DNA of 17,853 nt, taken from positions 1 to 17,853 of the forward strand of contig JAEZLJ010000055.1 in NCBI GenBank assembly GCA_023415275.1, read 5' to 3'. The notes below the pieces were generated by a model. That model worked only from the letters and a program-made list of their open reading frames with translations, was not told the DNA's origin and searched no databases. Positions 8,133 to 14,411 of the stretch are shown here, in pieces; the stretch's first letter is position 1, and the number at the start of each line of letters is the position of its first letter. The stretch comes from Bacteroidota bacterium (GTDB lineage: Bacteria > Bacteroidota > Bacteroidia > Chitinophagales > Chitinophagaceae). The position numbers and the translations under genes were made by a program.

Positions 8133-9034
8133 CTCTTGCTGATAGCATTTGTTTTCTTTTTAAAACTAACTAGGTAAACCCCACTAAAAATGAGGAGGGC
8201 CGCAATTCCTTTTTGCCAGGTAAAAGTTTCATCCAGAAAAAGAATGGCAATCAATACCGTAAATACAGGCTGGGTATAGATGTAGGTGCCTGTAGCACCT
8301 GCTCCAATATGCTGTATGCCATAGGCATTGAAGTAATAGGCAAAGAAGGTTCCCGGAATGGCTATTACCAGCAAGGCCGTATAATCCTGCCAATGGAAAA
8401 GGCTCCAGTCAATTACAGCTACCTGGTTCCATCCAAAAGGTAGCATCATGATAAAGCCAATGGTAAAGATCCACCGGATGACATGCAGCGGACTATAGGT
8501 CTGCATCAACGGTTTTACAAGGATAAAATAAATAGCATAAGCAATTGCATTCACTACAATAAGCAGGTCGCCCCATAAATAATTGGAGCCTTCCTGGCCC
8601 GCTTCTTTTTGCATAATGATCAATACAGAGCCTCCTATACCCAGGGCCAGGCCCAGGGCTTTAAAGACAGTGAATTGCTCCTTCAGTACCCATAAGGCGA
8701 ATACAGTGACAAGCAGGGGTGTTACAAGGGTCAGTAAGGAGGCATGGATAGTCGAGGTGAGGGTTAACCCCTTGATAAACAGCATTTGGTTGATAGCTAC
8801 TCCGGCAAGAGCGCACCAGAAAAAGCGTGTCCAGTCCTTACGGCGTATCCTGGCTGATGAACTACCAGGTATCCAGGCGCCCCAGAATAATACCAGGCTG
8901 ATACCCACCCTGAACAGGTTGACTGCAAAAGGACCTACCAATGAAGGTGAAATCCTTTTGACCAAACTGTAATTGGCGGCAAAGAATAAGTTGGTCAACA
9001 GTACAGCTATATGTGCCTTCGTCACTGTTCTCAT
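8129..9034 (-). CDS. EamA/DMT-family membrane transporter
   Basis: The 301-residue protein is almost entirely hydrophobic, with about ten predicted membrane helices arranged as two EamA repeats of roughly 140-150 residues. Family-typical segments include FFAANYSLVKR near the N terminus, LTSTIHASLLTLVTPLL at the end of repeat one, and GAGATGTYIYTQPVFTVL in repeat two, followed by a short basic tail (FKKKTNAISKS). Such proteins export small metabolites or carry lipid-linked sugars; the substrate cannot be told here. Its ATG overlaps the stop of the upstream glycosyltransferase gene by 4 nt (ATGA at 9034-9031), pointing to translational coupling. Its own stop shares TTAA with the convergent sixA gene, leaving no room for a terminator between them. 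Confidence 0.88.
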   Translation of the reverse strand: MRTVTKAHIAVLLTNLFFAANYSLVKRISPSLVGPFAVNLFRVGISLVLFWGAWIPGSSSARIRRKDWTRFFWCALAGVAINQMLFIKGLTLTSTIHASLLTLVTPLLVTVFALWVLKEQFTVFKALGLALGIGGSVLIIMQKEAGQEGSNYLWGDLLIVVNAIAYAIYFILVKPLMQTYSPLHVIRWIFTIGFIMMLPFGWNQVAVIDWSLFHWQDYTALLVIAIPGTFFAYYFNAYGIQHIGAGATGTYIYTQPVFTVLIAILFLDETFTWQKGIAALLIFSGVYLVSFKKKTNAISKS

Positions 9035-10179
9035 AGTTCGTAAAATGTATCTGGTTTATCTGTCTTATTATTTGTTATAATGTTTGCTGTCACCGTTTGA
9101 ATAAATTCAGTCAATATCTCATCAAGTTTACTGTCTGCGGCTATCGATGCATAAGGAAAACTATTTGCCAGGTCCAGTATCCCAGTTAAGTGAAACTTGT
9201 TCTGTGGAATGCAGAGTGCCAGGTTCTCTTGCATCAGGTGCCCGGCTAAGTATTCCTGTTCGGCCTGTCCCGGTGTAGGCACCAGTATGCTTTTCTTTTG
9301 CATAGTCAGTAAATCCATGACGGTGCTATAACCCGAACGACTGATAACATAAGAAGCTGAACTTATTACCTCTGCAAGTTCCTGCGCAGGCAGATGATTG
9401 AATACCTGGATAAATTCTGGCAGTTTAGGAAGTTCCCGGGACCCTGGTAAGCCCCTCACAAGGACCACAGGTCGTTTATAACTTTTTAATTGGTGCAGGA
9501 TAGTTTCTTCCCAAACAGTGCGTTGGGGTTCCGGGCCAGACAATACCACCAGCAGATGCTTTTTTTCGATGCATGCATCAGCTGAAAACCTGGTTAAAGG
9601 GCCAACATAACGTACAGGAACGCATGGAAGCCTTGAAGGATGTGAAAGTGACCCGGCCAGGTTGGATCCATGAGCGTGATCAGGCACCCAGCATTCGGTA
9701 AACTTGTTGATGTATTGATAATTAAGTCTTTGCATTAAATGGTCAGCCAGTGACCCCAACCCGGTTCTTATATGTAACTGGTGGGTAATGAACATAGTCG
9801 ATATACGAGGATGATAGAGACCATATCGGTTATCGGAGATCACAGCATCAATTTGATGGGCCGAAACTGCCTGTTGCAACCATTGATGTTCTTTTTTGAT
9901 AGTGGCTAAGATATGCGGAACCTGGGAAGCTATCTTTACCGGGAACATCCAGCCTTTATTAGGGTATTGAATGCTATAACCTTCCAGGTCAAGCATTTGG
10001 GTGCCTGGGAATTCCAGTTCCAGTAAAGCTCTGATTCGTCCCCGGGCGGCAACCATCACCTTACATTCCTGCTGTTGGAGCCGGCGAATGATAGGAATAA
10101 CCCTTGTGGCATGTCCGAGTCCCCAATCAAGTGGTGCTACCAGGACAGTAGGTTTCGAAGTTGTTATTCCCTGACTCAT
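9031..10179 (-). CDS. MurG-like (GT28-type) glycosyltransferase
   Basis: The 382-residue protein looks like a GT-B glycosyltransferase. The N-terminal nucleotide-binding-like half begins VLVAPLDWGLGHATRVIPII, with the glycine-rich loop at 20-27 that resembles the GTGGH loop of MurG. The C-terminal half has SRSGYSTVMDLLTMQKKSIL (280-299) followed by PTPGQAEQEYLA, typical of the sugar-nucleotide site in GT28 C-terminal domains. No signal peptide or membrane span is seen, so it probably acts on the cytoplasmic face of the inner membrane. It is first in an operon with the EamA transporter, overlapping it by 4 nt. The pairing could mean that the transporter handles the glycosylated product or a precursor, but that is inference. 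It is not murG itself: sequence and context differ from the dcw cluster. Confidence 0.75.
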   Translation of the reverse strand: MSQGITTSKPTVLVAPLDWGLGHATRVIPIIRRLQQQECKVMVAARGRIRALLELEFPGTQMLDLEGYSIQYPNKGWMFPVKIASQVPHILATIKKEHQWLQQAVSAHQIDAVISDNRYGLYHPRISTMFITHQLHIRTGLGSLADHLMQRLNYQYINKFTECWVPDHAHGSNLAGSLSHPSRLPCVPVRYVGPLTRFSADACIEKKHLLVVLSGPEPQRTVWEETILHQLKSYKRPVVLVRGLPGSRELPKLPEFIQVFNHLPAQELAEVISSASYVISRSGYSTVMDLLTMQKKSILVPTPGQAEQEYLAGHLMQENLALCIPQNKFHLTGILDLANSFPYASIAADSKLDEILTEFIQTVTANIITNNKTDKPDTFYEL

Positions 10180-10190
10180 GTTATTTTTTC

Positions 10191-10198
10191 TACTTTTG
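10191..10198 (+). promoter_or_regulatory. Possible -7 element for the small lipoprotein gene
   Basis: TACTTTTG, identical to the elements upstream of rplM and the aminotransferase gene, lies 60 nt before the ATG at 10259 in the divergent gap. No -33 TTG is seen at the expected spacing, so support comes only from the match and its recurrence. Confidence 0.33.
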
Positions 10199-10258
10199 GC
10201 CTAATCCTATACTAAAAGGCGTGTAAAATAGTTTAATTTAGAAACGAATCTACCTCTT

Positions 10259-10390
10259 ATGAAAAGACTTATTTATATGGCATTGTTCTTGACCGCAATT
10301 ACCATAGCAGGCTGTAGTAAAAATTATTATTCCGGTAATGGCAGTAAAAGCACCAAAGGATGCGGCTGCCCTGGATCAAAGGGATTCTAA
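10259..10390 (+). CDS. Small putative lipoprotein, 43 residues
   Basis: An ATG at 10259 opens a 43-codon frame with a textbook lipoprotein signal: MKR, a hydrophobic stretch LIYMALFLTAIT, then the lipobox IAGC with Cys19 as the lipidation site. The mature part would be only about 25 residues, rich in Ser, Gly, Asn and Lys, ending in a cysteine-containing GCGCPGSKGF. The two extra cysteines (35 and 37) could bind metal or form a disulfide. I do not recognise a named family. The gene ends 11 nt before the next small gene on the same strand, so the two are probably co-transcribed. The good signal peptide and compact organisation support a real gene despite its length. Confidence 0.7.
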   Translation: MKRLIYMALFLTAITIAGCSKNYYSGNGSKSTKGCGCPGSKGF

Positions 10391-10401
10391 AAGAGTAATT
10401 A

Positions 10402-10644
10402 ATGAAAAATTACAATCGCGATCTGCTTTTACTGTATAAAACCGAGGTCTATAACGAAGACCTTTTGCAGCATGAAGTAGAGTGTCTTCATAAAATCCTT
10501 GTAGGAGTTGAATGCAATGAAGTGTTTTGTAAAGCGCATGAGCTGGTCACCCGTAATAAGATCACTGATAAGGCAAAAGCCATTGTAAAAGCGATTGGGC
10601 AAACCACACTAAAGCCTTTTTATTTCCTGGTTAATAAGAACTGA
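10402..10644 (+). CDS. Hypothetical protein, 80 residues
   Basis: The 80-residue protein has no signal peptide or membrane segment and looks mostly alpha-helical. It holds three cysteines (28, 38, 43) and three nearby histidines (24, 30, 46), in HEVECLHKILVGVECNEVFC, a spacing that might bind metal but matches no motif I know. The C-terminal half is basic (NKITDKAKAIVKAIG). I do not recognise the family. It starts 11 nt after the stop of the small lipoprotein gene and is followed by a hairpin, so the two genes appear to form their own short operon. Codon usage looks like that of neighbouring genes. Confidence 0.65.
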   Translation: MKNYNRDLLLLYKTEVYNEDLLQHEVECLHKILVGVECNEVFCKAHELVTRNKITDKAKAIVKAIGQTTLKPFYFLVNKN

Positions 10645-10665
10645 ACATACACAAAGTAATATATA

Positions 10666-10696
10666 GAAGAAGCGGCTCCATTGGAACCGCTTCTTC
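10666..10696. terminator. Hairpin between convergent genes, likely bidirectional terminator
   Basis: GAAGAAGCGGCTCC (10666-10679) pairs with GGAACCGCTTCTTC (10683-10696) over 14 bp with one imperfect pair and a 3-nt loop. Read as RNA from the minus strand, the imperfect pair becomes a U-G wobble, so the fold is complete in that direction. It lies 22 nt beyond the + strand orphan gene and 22 nt beyond the stop of the minus-strand aminotransferase gene. U-tracts are short on both sides. Confidence 0.6.
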
Positions 10697-10718
10697 ATTT
10701 ATGTACCGTTATATGCTA

Positions 10719-11975
10719 TTAACGTAATTGGGTAAGCGCAGTTTCCAGTTTCTGTAACATTTCATCTATTTCTTCTTTTTTACAGGTTCCCACACTTAGC
10801 CTGTACCAGGGAGAAGTTTTGGCGGCACCAAAAGCATAGAAAGGAACCACAGCTAAACTTGCTTCCTGCAACAGGTAAGAAGTCACATCATTCTGCGTTT
10901 TTAACTCTTGCCCACCCGCTGTATGTTTACCAACAAGATCAATTTTGATGGTAAGGTAAATTGCCGCTTCTGGGGACACTGCATCTACACCATAACCTTT
11001 CTCTTTCAGTCTTACAAAGCCCTCATAAATACGACGAAGCCTTTCTTCCAATTCGCTTTTAAAATGAACAAGGTAAGCATCTATGGCGGGTTTGTTGGCC
11101 AGGAAGCGTGTCAGGGCTTTTTGTTCTGCCATCGGTGCCCATGCACCCACATGAGAAAGAATGGCTTTCATCTTATTTAGTATTGGTGCAGGGCCAAGGC
11201 TCCAACCCACCCGCACCCCGGTAGAGGCAAAGGCCTTACTAATGGCATCGATGTAAATGGTATAAGGTCTCATTTCTGGATTCAATGATACCGGGTCAAA
11301 ATGTTGTATGCCATTGTAGGTTAGCTGCCAGTACATCTGGTCGAACATGACATAGAGCTTTTTGTCTGTATCGCTTCTGCGTTTATTTTCTTCCACTACC
11401 ATAGCACAAATGCGTTCCAGTTCTTCCTTGCGAAAAGTAGTGCCGGTAGGGTTTTGTGGTGAGCATAGGGCAATGAACACAGCGTCACTGATATGCGGTC
11501 TCAAATCATCTGCGGTTGGCATAAAGTTATTCTCCGCCTTGGCCTCCACTACCACATGAGTGCCTTCTACAAAATGAACATAGTGATTATTGTTCCAGGA
11601 AGGAACTGCATAGATCACTTTGTCTCCTTTATCACAGATGGCACGGAACAGGGCATATATCAAAGGGCGGCCACCCGATGCAATTAATATTTCATCTGTA
11701 TTATACTCCAGCCCCTGGTATTCTTTGGAAAAACGGCTGACAGCTTCTCTTAACTCCAGGCTGCCTTCTCCGGGAGGGTAATTGGTAAAGCGCTGGCGAT
11801 AGGCTTCCACTATCTCATCTTCAAGTTGCTTGGGTATGGGAAAGATCTGGGGGTTAAAATCACCCACGGTGAAATTATAAATATGTTCGCCCTTGCGGAT
11901 GCGTTCACGAATTTCTCCACCCAGTTTTACTATTTCAGAGCCGATCAGTGTTTCAGAAAGATGTGAAAGTTTCAT
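10719..11975 (-). CDS. Class I/II PLP-dependent aminotransferase (aspartate-aminotransferase-like)
   Basis: The 418-residue cytosolic protein carries the fold-type I aminotransferase signatures: FTNYPPGEGSLELREAV near the N terminus, SPQNPTG with Asn175, FDQMYW with Asp212 and Tyr215, and AISKAFASTGVRVGW with the PLP-binding lysine at 247 and Arg255. A late YRLSVG supplies the usual carboxylate-binding arginine. The family transfers amino groups between amino acids and 2-oxoacids; aspartate is a likely but unproven substrate. I chose ATG 11975. The frame is also open from a TTG at 11996, but that codon lies inside a -7 promoter-like box. The gene is a single transcription unit, divergent from the acyltransferase gene and ending at a shared hairpin. 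Confidence 0.87.
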   Translation of the reverse strand: MKLSHLSETLIGSEIVKLGGEIRERIRKGEHIYNFTVGDFNPQIFPIPKQLEDEIVEAYRQRFTNYPPGEGSLELREAVSRFSKEYQGLEYNTDEILIASGGRPLIYALFRAICDKGDKVIYAVPSWNNNHYVHFVEGTHVVVEAKAENNFMPTADDLRPHISDAVFIALCSPQNPTGTTFRKEELERICAMVVEENKRRSDTDKKLYVMFDQMYWQLTYNGIQHFDPVSLNPEMRPYTIYIDAISKAFASTGVRVGWSLGPAPILNKMKAILSHVGAWAPMAEQKALTRFLANKPAIDAYLVHFKSELEERLRRIYEGFVRLKEKGYGVDAVSPEAAIYLTIKIDLVGKHTAGGQELKTQNDVTSYLLQEASLAVVPFYAFGAAKTSPWYRLSVGTCKKEEIDEMLQKLETALTQLR

Positions 11976-11993
11976 TAGCCTTGAGATTTCCGG

Positions 11994-12001
11994 CAAAAGT
12001 A
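11994..12001 (-). promoter_or_regulatory. -7 promoter element of the aminotransferase gene
   Basis: Read on the minus strand this is TACTTTTG, a perfect TAnnTTTG match, ending 18 nt before the ATG at 11975. The short leader between contains AAGG a few bases before the ATG. No clear -33 TTG is seen. Confidence 0.42.
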
Positions 12002-12168
12002 AAGCGAATGAAATAGATGAATGCAGATAATCATCATTGCATTGTTTATTAAAAGAGGAATTAAGGAATTGAGATTGGTTCTTTATAACAATGAAGAATC
12101 AATCATTACTTATACTTCATTTTATATCGAAAAAGTATTGTTTTCATTAATTACCTATTTTTCCACCG

Positions 12169-13137
12169 GTGTTATACAACCTGACCAAAATATATGCACG
12201 GCTGGCTATCAAGATCTACTGCACCAGGGTAATCATCAATAAGCCGGACGTGTTAAGTTGCAATGGTCCATTATTATTAGCTGCCAACCATCCTAATTCA
12301 TTTCTTGATGGTATCATCCTGACTACTTTATTTGACCAACCCGTACATTCCTTAGCCAGGGGAGATGCTTTTAAAAATAAATGGATCAACCGTTTTTTAC
12401 GCAGTATACAGCTATTGCCCGTTTACCGGACCAGTGAGGGCGCTGAAAACCTTACGCACAACTATACCACTTTTGCTGCCTGCCAGGAAACTTTTAAAGA
12501 AAATGGTATTGTGTTGATCTTCAGTGAAGGGTGTTGTGAAAATGAATGGCATTTGAGGCCATTAAAAAAAGGAACTGCCAGGCTCGCAACAAGTGCCTGG
12601 GAAAATGGTATTCCACTGGTGGTACTTCCTGTAGGATTGAATTACAGCTCTTTCAAAAGCTTTGGTAAGGAAGTACATATTAAATTCGGAGATCCTATAA
12701 ATATAAAAGATCTTGATCCTGCTGCTTCCATCGGGAAAAACCTTGTTGATTTCAATTCATTGCTTCAAAAACAATTGGCACAGTTGGTAAATGAGATAGA
12801 TGATGCCGATAAAGCGAAACTACACTCTTTATTCCCCGACAGGTTAGGTAACACAAGGTATTTGCTAACCCTTCCTGCTATAGTAGGTTGGATGCTGCAT
12901 GCACCCTTGTATTACTTATGTAAGGCGTACACCGAACTGTATTTTAAAAAAAGCGGACATTATGATTCGGTGCTTACTTCTCTATTGCTATTAATCTACC
13001 CTGTGTATCTAATTATTATTGCTGCATTGTTTTTCATGTTGCAACCTCTGTTTGGTTATCTAGCTATTGTATTACTGCCATTTACAGCCTGGGCTTCGGT
13101 GCAGCTCAAAGTTTACCGGTATTATCGAAGTTCGTAA
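12169..13137 (+). CDS. PlsC-family phospholipid acyltransferase
   Basis: The 322-residue protein has the acyltransferase core: ANHPNSFLDG (39-48), a block-I variant with five rather than four residues between His41 and Asp47; FSEG (118-121), corresponding to the FPEG block; and PVGLNY (154-159). Two or three hydrophobic segments near the C terminus (about 231-251, 266-290 and 292-311) should anchor it in the inner membrane. The family adds acyl chains to lysophosphatidate or related lipids. The frame opens at GTG 12169 just after an in-frame TAA at 12148; no ATG lies near that point, so GTG is the best start. It is divergent from the aminotransferase gene and not in an operon. Lyso-lipid or ornithine-lipid substrates remain possible. 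Confidence 0.82.
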   Translation: MLYNLTKIYARLAIKIYCTRVIINKPDVLSCNGPLLLAANHPNSFLDGIILTTLFDQPVHSLARGDAFKNKWINRFLRSIQLLPVYRTSEGAENLTHNYTTFAACQETFKENGIVLIFSEGCCENEWHLRPLKKGTARLATSAWENGIPLVVLPVGLNYSSFKSFGKEVHIKFGDPINIKDLDPAASIGKNLVDFNSLLQKQLAQLVNEIDDADKAKLHSLFPDRLGNTRYLLTLPAIVGWMLHAPLYYLCKAYTELYFKKSGHYDSVLTSLLLLIYPVYLIIIAALFFMLQPLFGYLAIVLLPFTAWASVQLKVYRYYRSS

Positions 13138-13167
13138 GTGAAGTATAAAATGGCATAAGCATTATAA

Positions 13168-13347
13168 CCAGCTTGTGATTTCAGGGGATTTGCCCCCAGG
13201 ACTTATTCCTCCTTCTTCGCTGCAGCTGAAGATGCAGGGATCTCCCGGTTGTATGGAGGCATTCACTATGCAGGATCTATACAGGCTGGCCTGGCGCTGG
13301 CTCGTGAGGTTGGAAATAGAGTATCAGATATCAAATTGCAACAATAA
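13168..13347 (+). pseudogene. C-terminal remnant of a vanadium haloperoxidase/PAP2-type gene
   Basis: In the frame ending at TAA 13345-13347, about 59 codons read as FAPRTYSSFFAAAEDAG, then ISRLYGGIHY, then a GLALAREVGNRVSDIKL tail. The SRLYGGIH block and the preceding SFFAAAEDA segment are typical of the C-terminal end of vanadium-dependent haloperoxidase/acid phosphatase (PAP2 superfamily) proteins, where SR and His bind vanadate or phosphate. The frame has no ATG and is closed upstream by TAA at 13165, with another at 13156, and nothing resembling the other ~300 residues is present, so only a fragment survives. It lies between the acyltransferase gene and the tsf terminator. The family call rests on recall of motifs. 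Confidence 0.65.
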
Positions 13348-13396
13348 TCTCTTTGAGTAACGTACCTTCCCTGGAATACTCTCACATAGCAGAAAT

Positions 13397-13425
13397 AAAA
13401 AAGAGCCTGTCAAAGGCTCTTTTTT
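13397..13425 (-). terminator. Terminator of the rplM-rpsI-rpsB-tsf operon
   Basis: A perfect 12-bp stem, AAAAAAGAGCCT (13397-13408) with AGGCTCTTTTTT (13414-13425), and a 5-nt loop. The A/T ends give a U-tract in either direction. It lies 19 nt past the tsf stop and should also stop rightward transcription from the acyltransferase/remnant side. Confidence 0.9.
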
Positions 13426-13443
13426 ATGATATGATCGTAATGA

Positions 13444-14283
13444 TTATCCTACAGCTACGCGTTTGAACTCAGTAACTTTTACGTCAGAGCCAACGGTCTT
13501 CAAATAATCACCTACAGATTTAGAGCTATCTTTTACAAAGGCCTGTGCAGTCAGGGTGCTTTCTTTAAAGAAAGCATTTAACTTGCCTTCAGCGATCTTA
13601 GAGATCATTTCATCAGGCTTTCCTGCCATTTTAGGATCCTGCTTCATTTGCTCTACTACAATGCTTCTTTCACGTTCTACCACATCGGCAGGTACAGAGT
13701 CAGCATCCACAGCTACAGGGTTCATAGCCGCAATTTGCATGGCTATATCCTTACCTGCTTCACCAACTTCCTTATTGAAACCAACTAACACACCCATGCG
13801 GTAAGCACCGTGAATATAAGAAGCTACATAAGGAGCTTCCACTCTTTCAAAACGGGCAATGCCGATCTTTTCACCAATAGAGGCCAGCTTATCATTGATC
13901 AGGTCAGAAACCTTTGATCCATTTACAGATACTTCATTCAGTTCTTCAGCACTTTTTACATTGTTAGCAACAGCAGCATCAGCAATGCTCTGTGCAAAGG
14001 CCACGAAATCTGCGTTCTTGGAAACGAAATCTGTTTCACAGGAAATGGCAACAATGAAACCGGTTTTATTATCGGCAGTTGTCCTGGCGATCACCACACC
14101 TTCCTTAGCTTCACGGTCGCTGCGTTTTGCAGCTACTTTCTGACCTTGTTTACGCAACCAGTCAATAGCGGCTTCAAAATCACCATTGGTTTCTGTCAGA
14201 GCTTTACGGCAATCCATCATTCCTGCACCAGTAGCCTGGCGAAGTTTATTTATATCCTGGGCTGTAATTGTTACAGTTGACAT
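13444..14283 (-). CDS. tsf: Translation elongation factor Ts
   Basis: EF-Ts recycles EF-Tu by exchanging GDP for GTP. The 279-residue protein has the N-terminal UBA-like domain with LRQATGAGMMDCRKAL (14-29) and the hallmark ETDFVSKN at 83-90, which contains the TDFV motif that contacts EF-Tu. The dimerisation/core region and C-terminal module are complete (ends KRVAVG), and the length is usual for the family. It is the last gene of the ribosomal operon, 128 bp after rpsB, a wider gap than the 30-32 bp between the other members, and that gap contains a strong hairpin. The start ATG 14283 is supported by the family N terminus. Confidence 0.95.
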   Translation of the reverse strand: MSTVTITAQDINKLRQATGAGMMDCRKALTETNGDFEAAIDWLRKQGQKVAAKRSDREAKEGVVIARTTADNKTGFIVAISCETDFVSKNADFVAFAQSIADAAVANNVKSAEELNEVSVNGSKVSDLINDKLASIGEKIGIARFERVEAPYVASYIHGAYRMGVLVGFNKEVGEAGKDIAMQIAAMNPVAVDADSVPADVVERERSIVVEQMKQDPKMAGKPDEMISKIAEGKLNAFFKESTLTAQAFVKDSSKSVGDYLKTVGSDVKVTEFKRVAVG

Positions 14284-14312
14284 AGTAAATCAATTTGAAA
14301 ATTTGAAAATGA

Positions 14313-14347
14313 GCAAAGTGCCAATAGTATGTATACCGGCACTTTGC
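14313..14347 (-). promoter_or_regulatory. Strong hairpin between rpsB and tsf
   Basis: GCAAAGTGCC (14313-14322) and GGCACTTTGC (14338-14347) are perfect 10-bp reverse complements separated by 15 nt containing the palindrome GTATAC. On the minus strand it lies 64 nt after the rpsB stop and 29 nt before the tsf ATG. What follows is U-rich but interrupted (TCATTTTCAAATTTTCAAAT), so it may act as a partial terminator, an RNase processing or stabilising element, or a translational control site. The leader after it holds a tandem ATTTGAAA repeat (14293-14308 on the + strand). Confidence 0.6.
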
Positions 14348-14411
14348 CTGATGTTCATTGTATATGATGAGTTAAAGGCAATTACGACGCTTCAACTACT
14401 ATAAAGAACTA

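Larger units (their letters stand above)
13138..13443. other. Intergenic region between the acyltransferase gene and tsf
   Basis: This 306-bp gap between convergent genes contains the haloperoxidase-like remnant (13168-13347) and the tsf terminator (13397-13425). Nothing else recognisable is present; the few bases after the acyltransferase stop show no terminator of their own. Confidence 0.6.

Noticed and set aside
12021..12242. 73-residue + strand frame overlapping the acyltransferase start
   Set aside because: Out of frame with the acyltransferase core, overlaps its conserved N-terminal region and lies in A/T-rich promoter DNA; no family features.
13175..13360. 61-residue + strand frame in the gap before tsf
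   Set aside because: It is an alternate-frame reading of the haloperoxidase-like remnant; the motif-bearing frame is the one ending at 13347.
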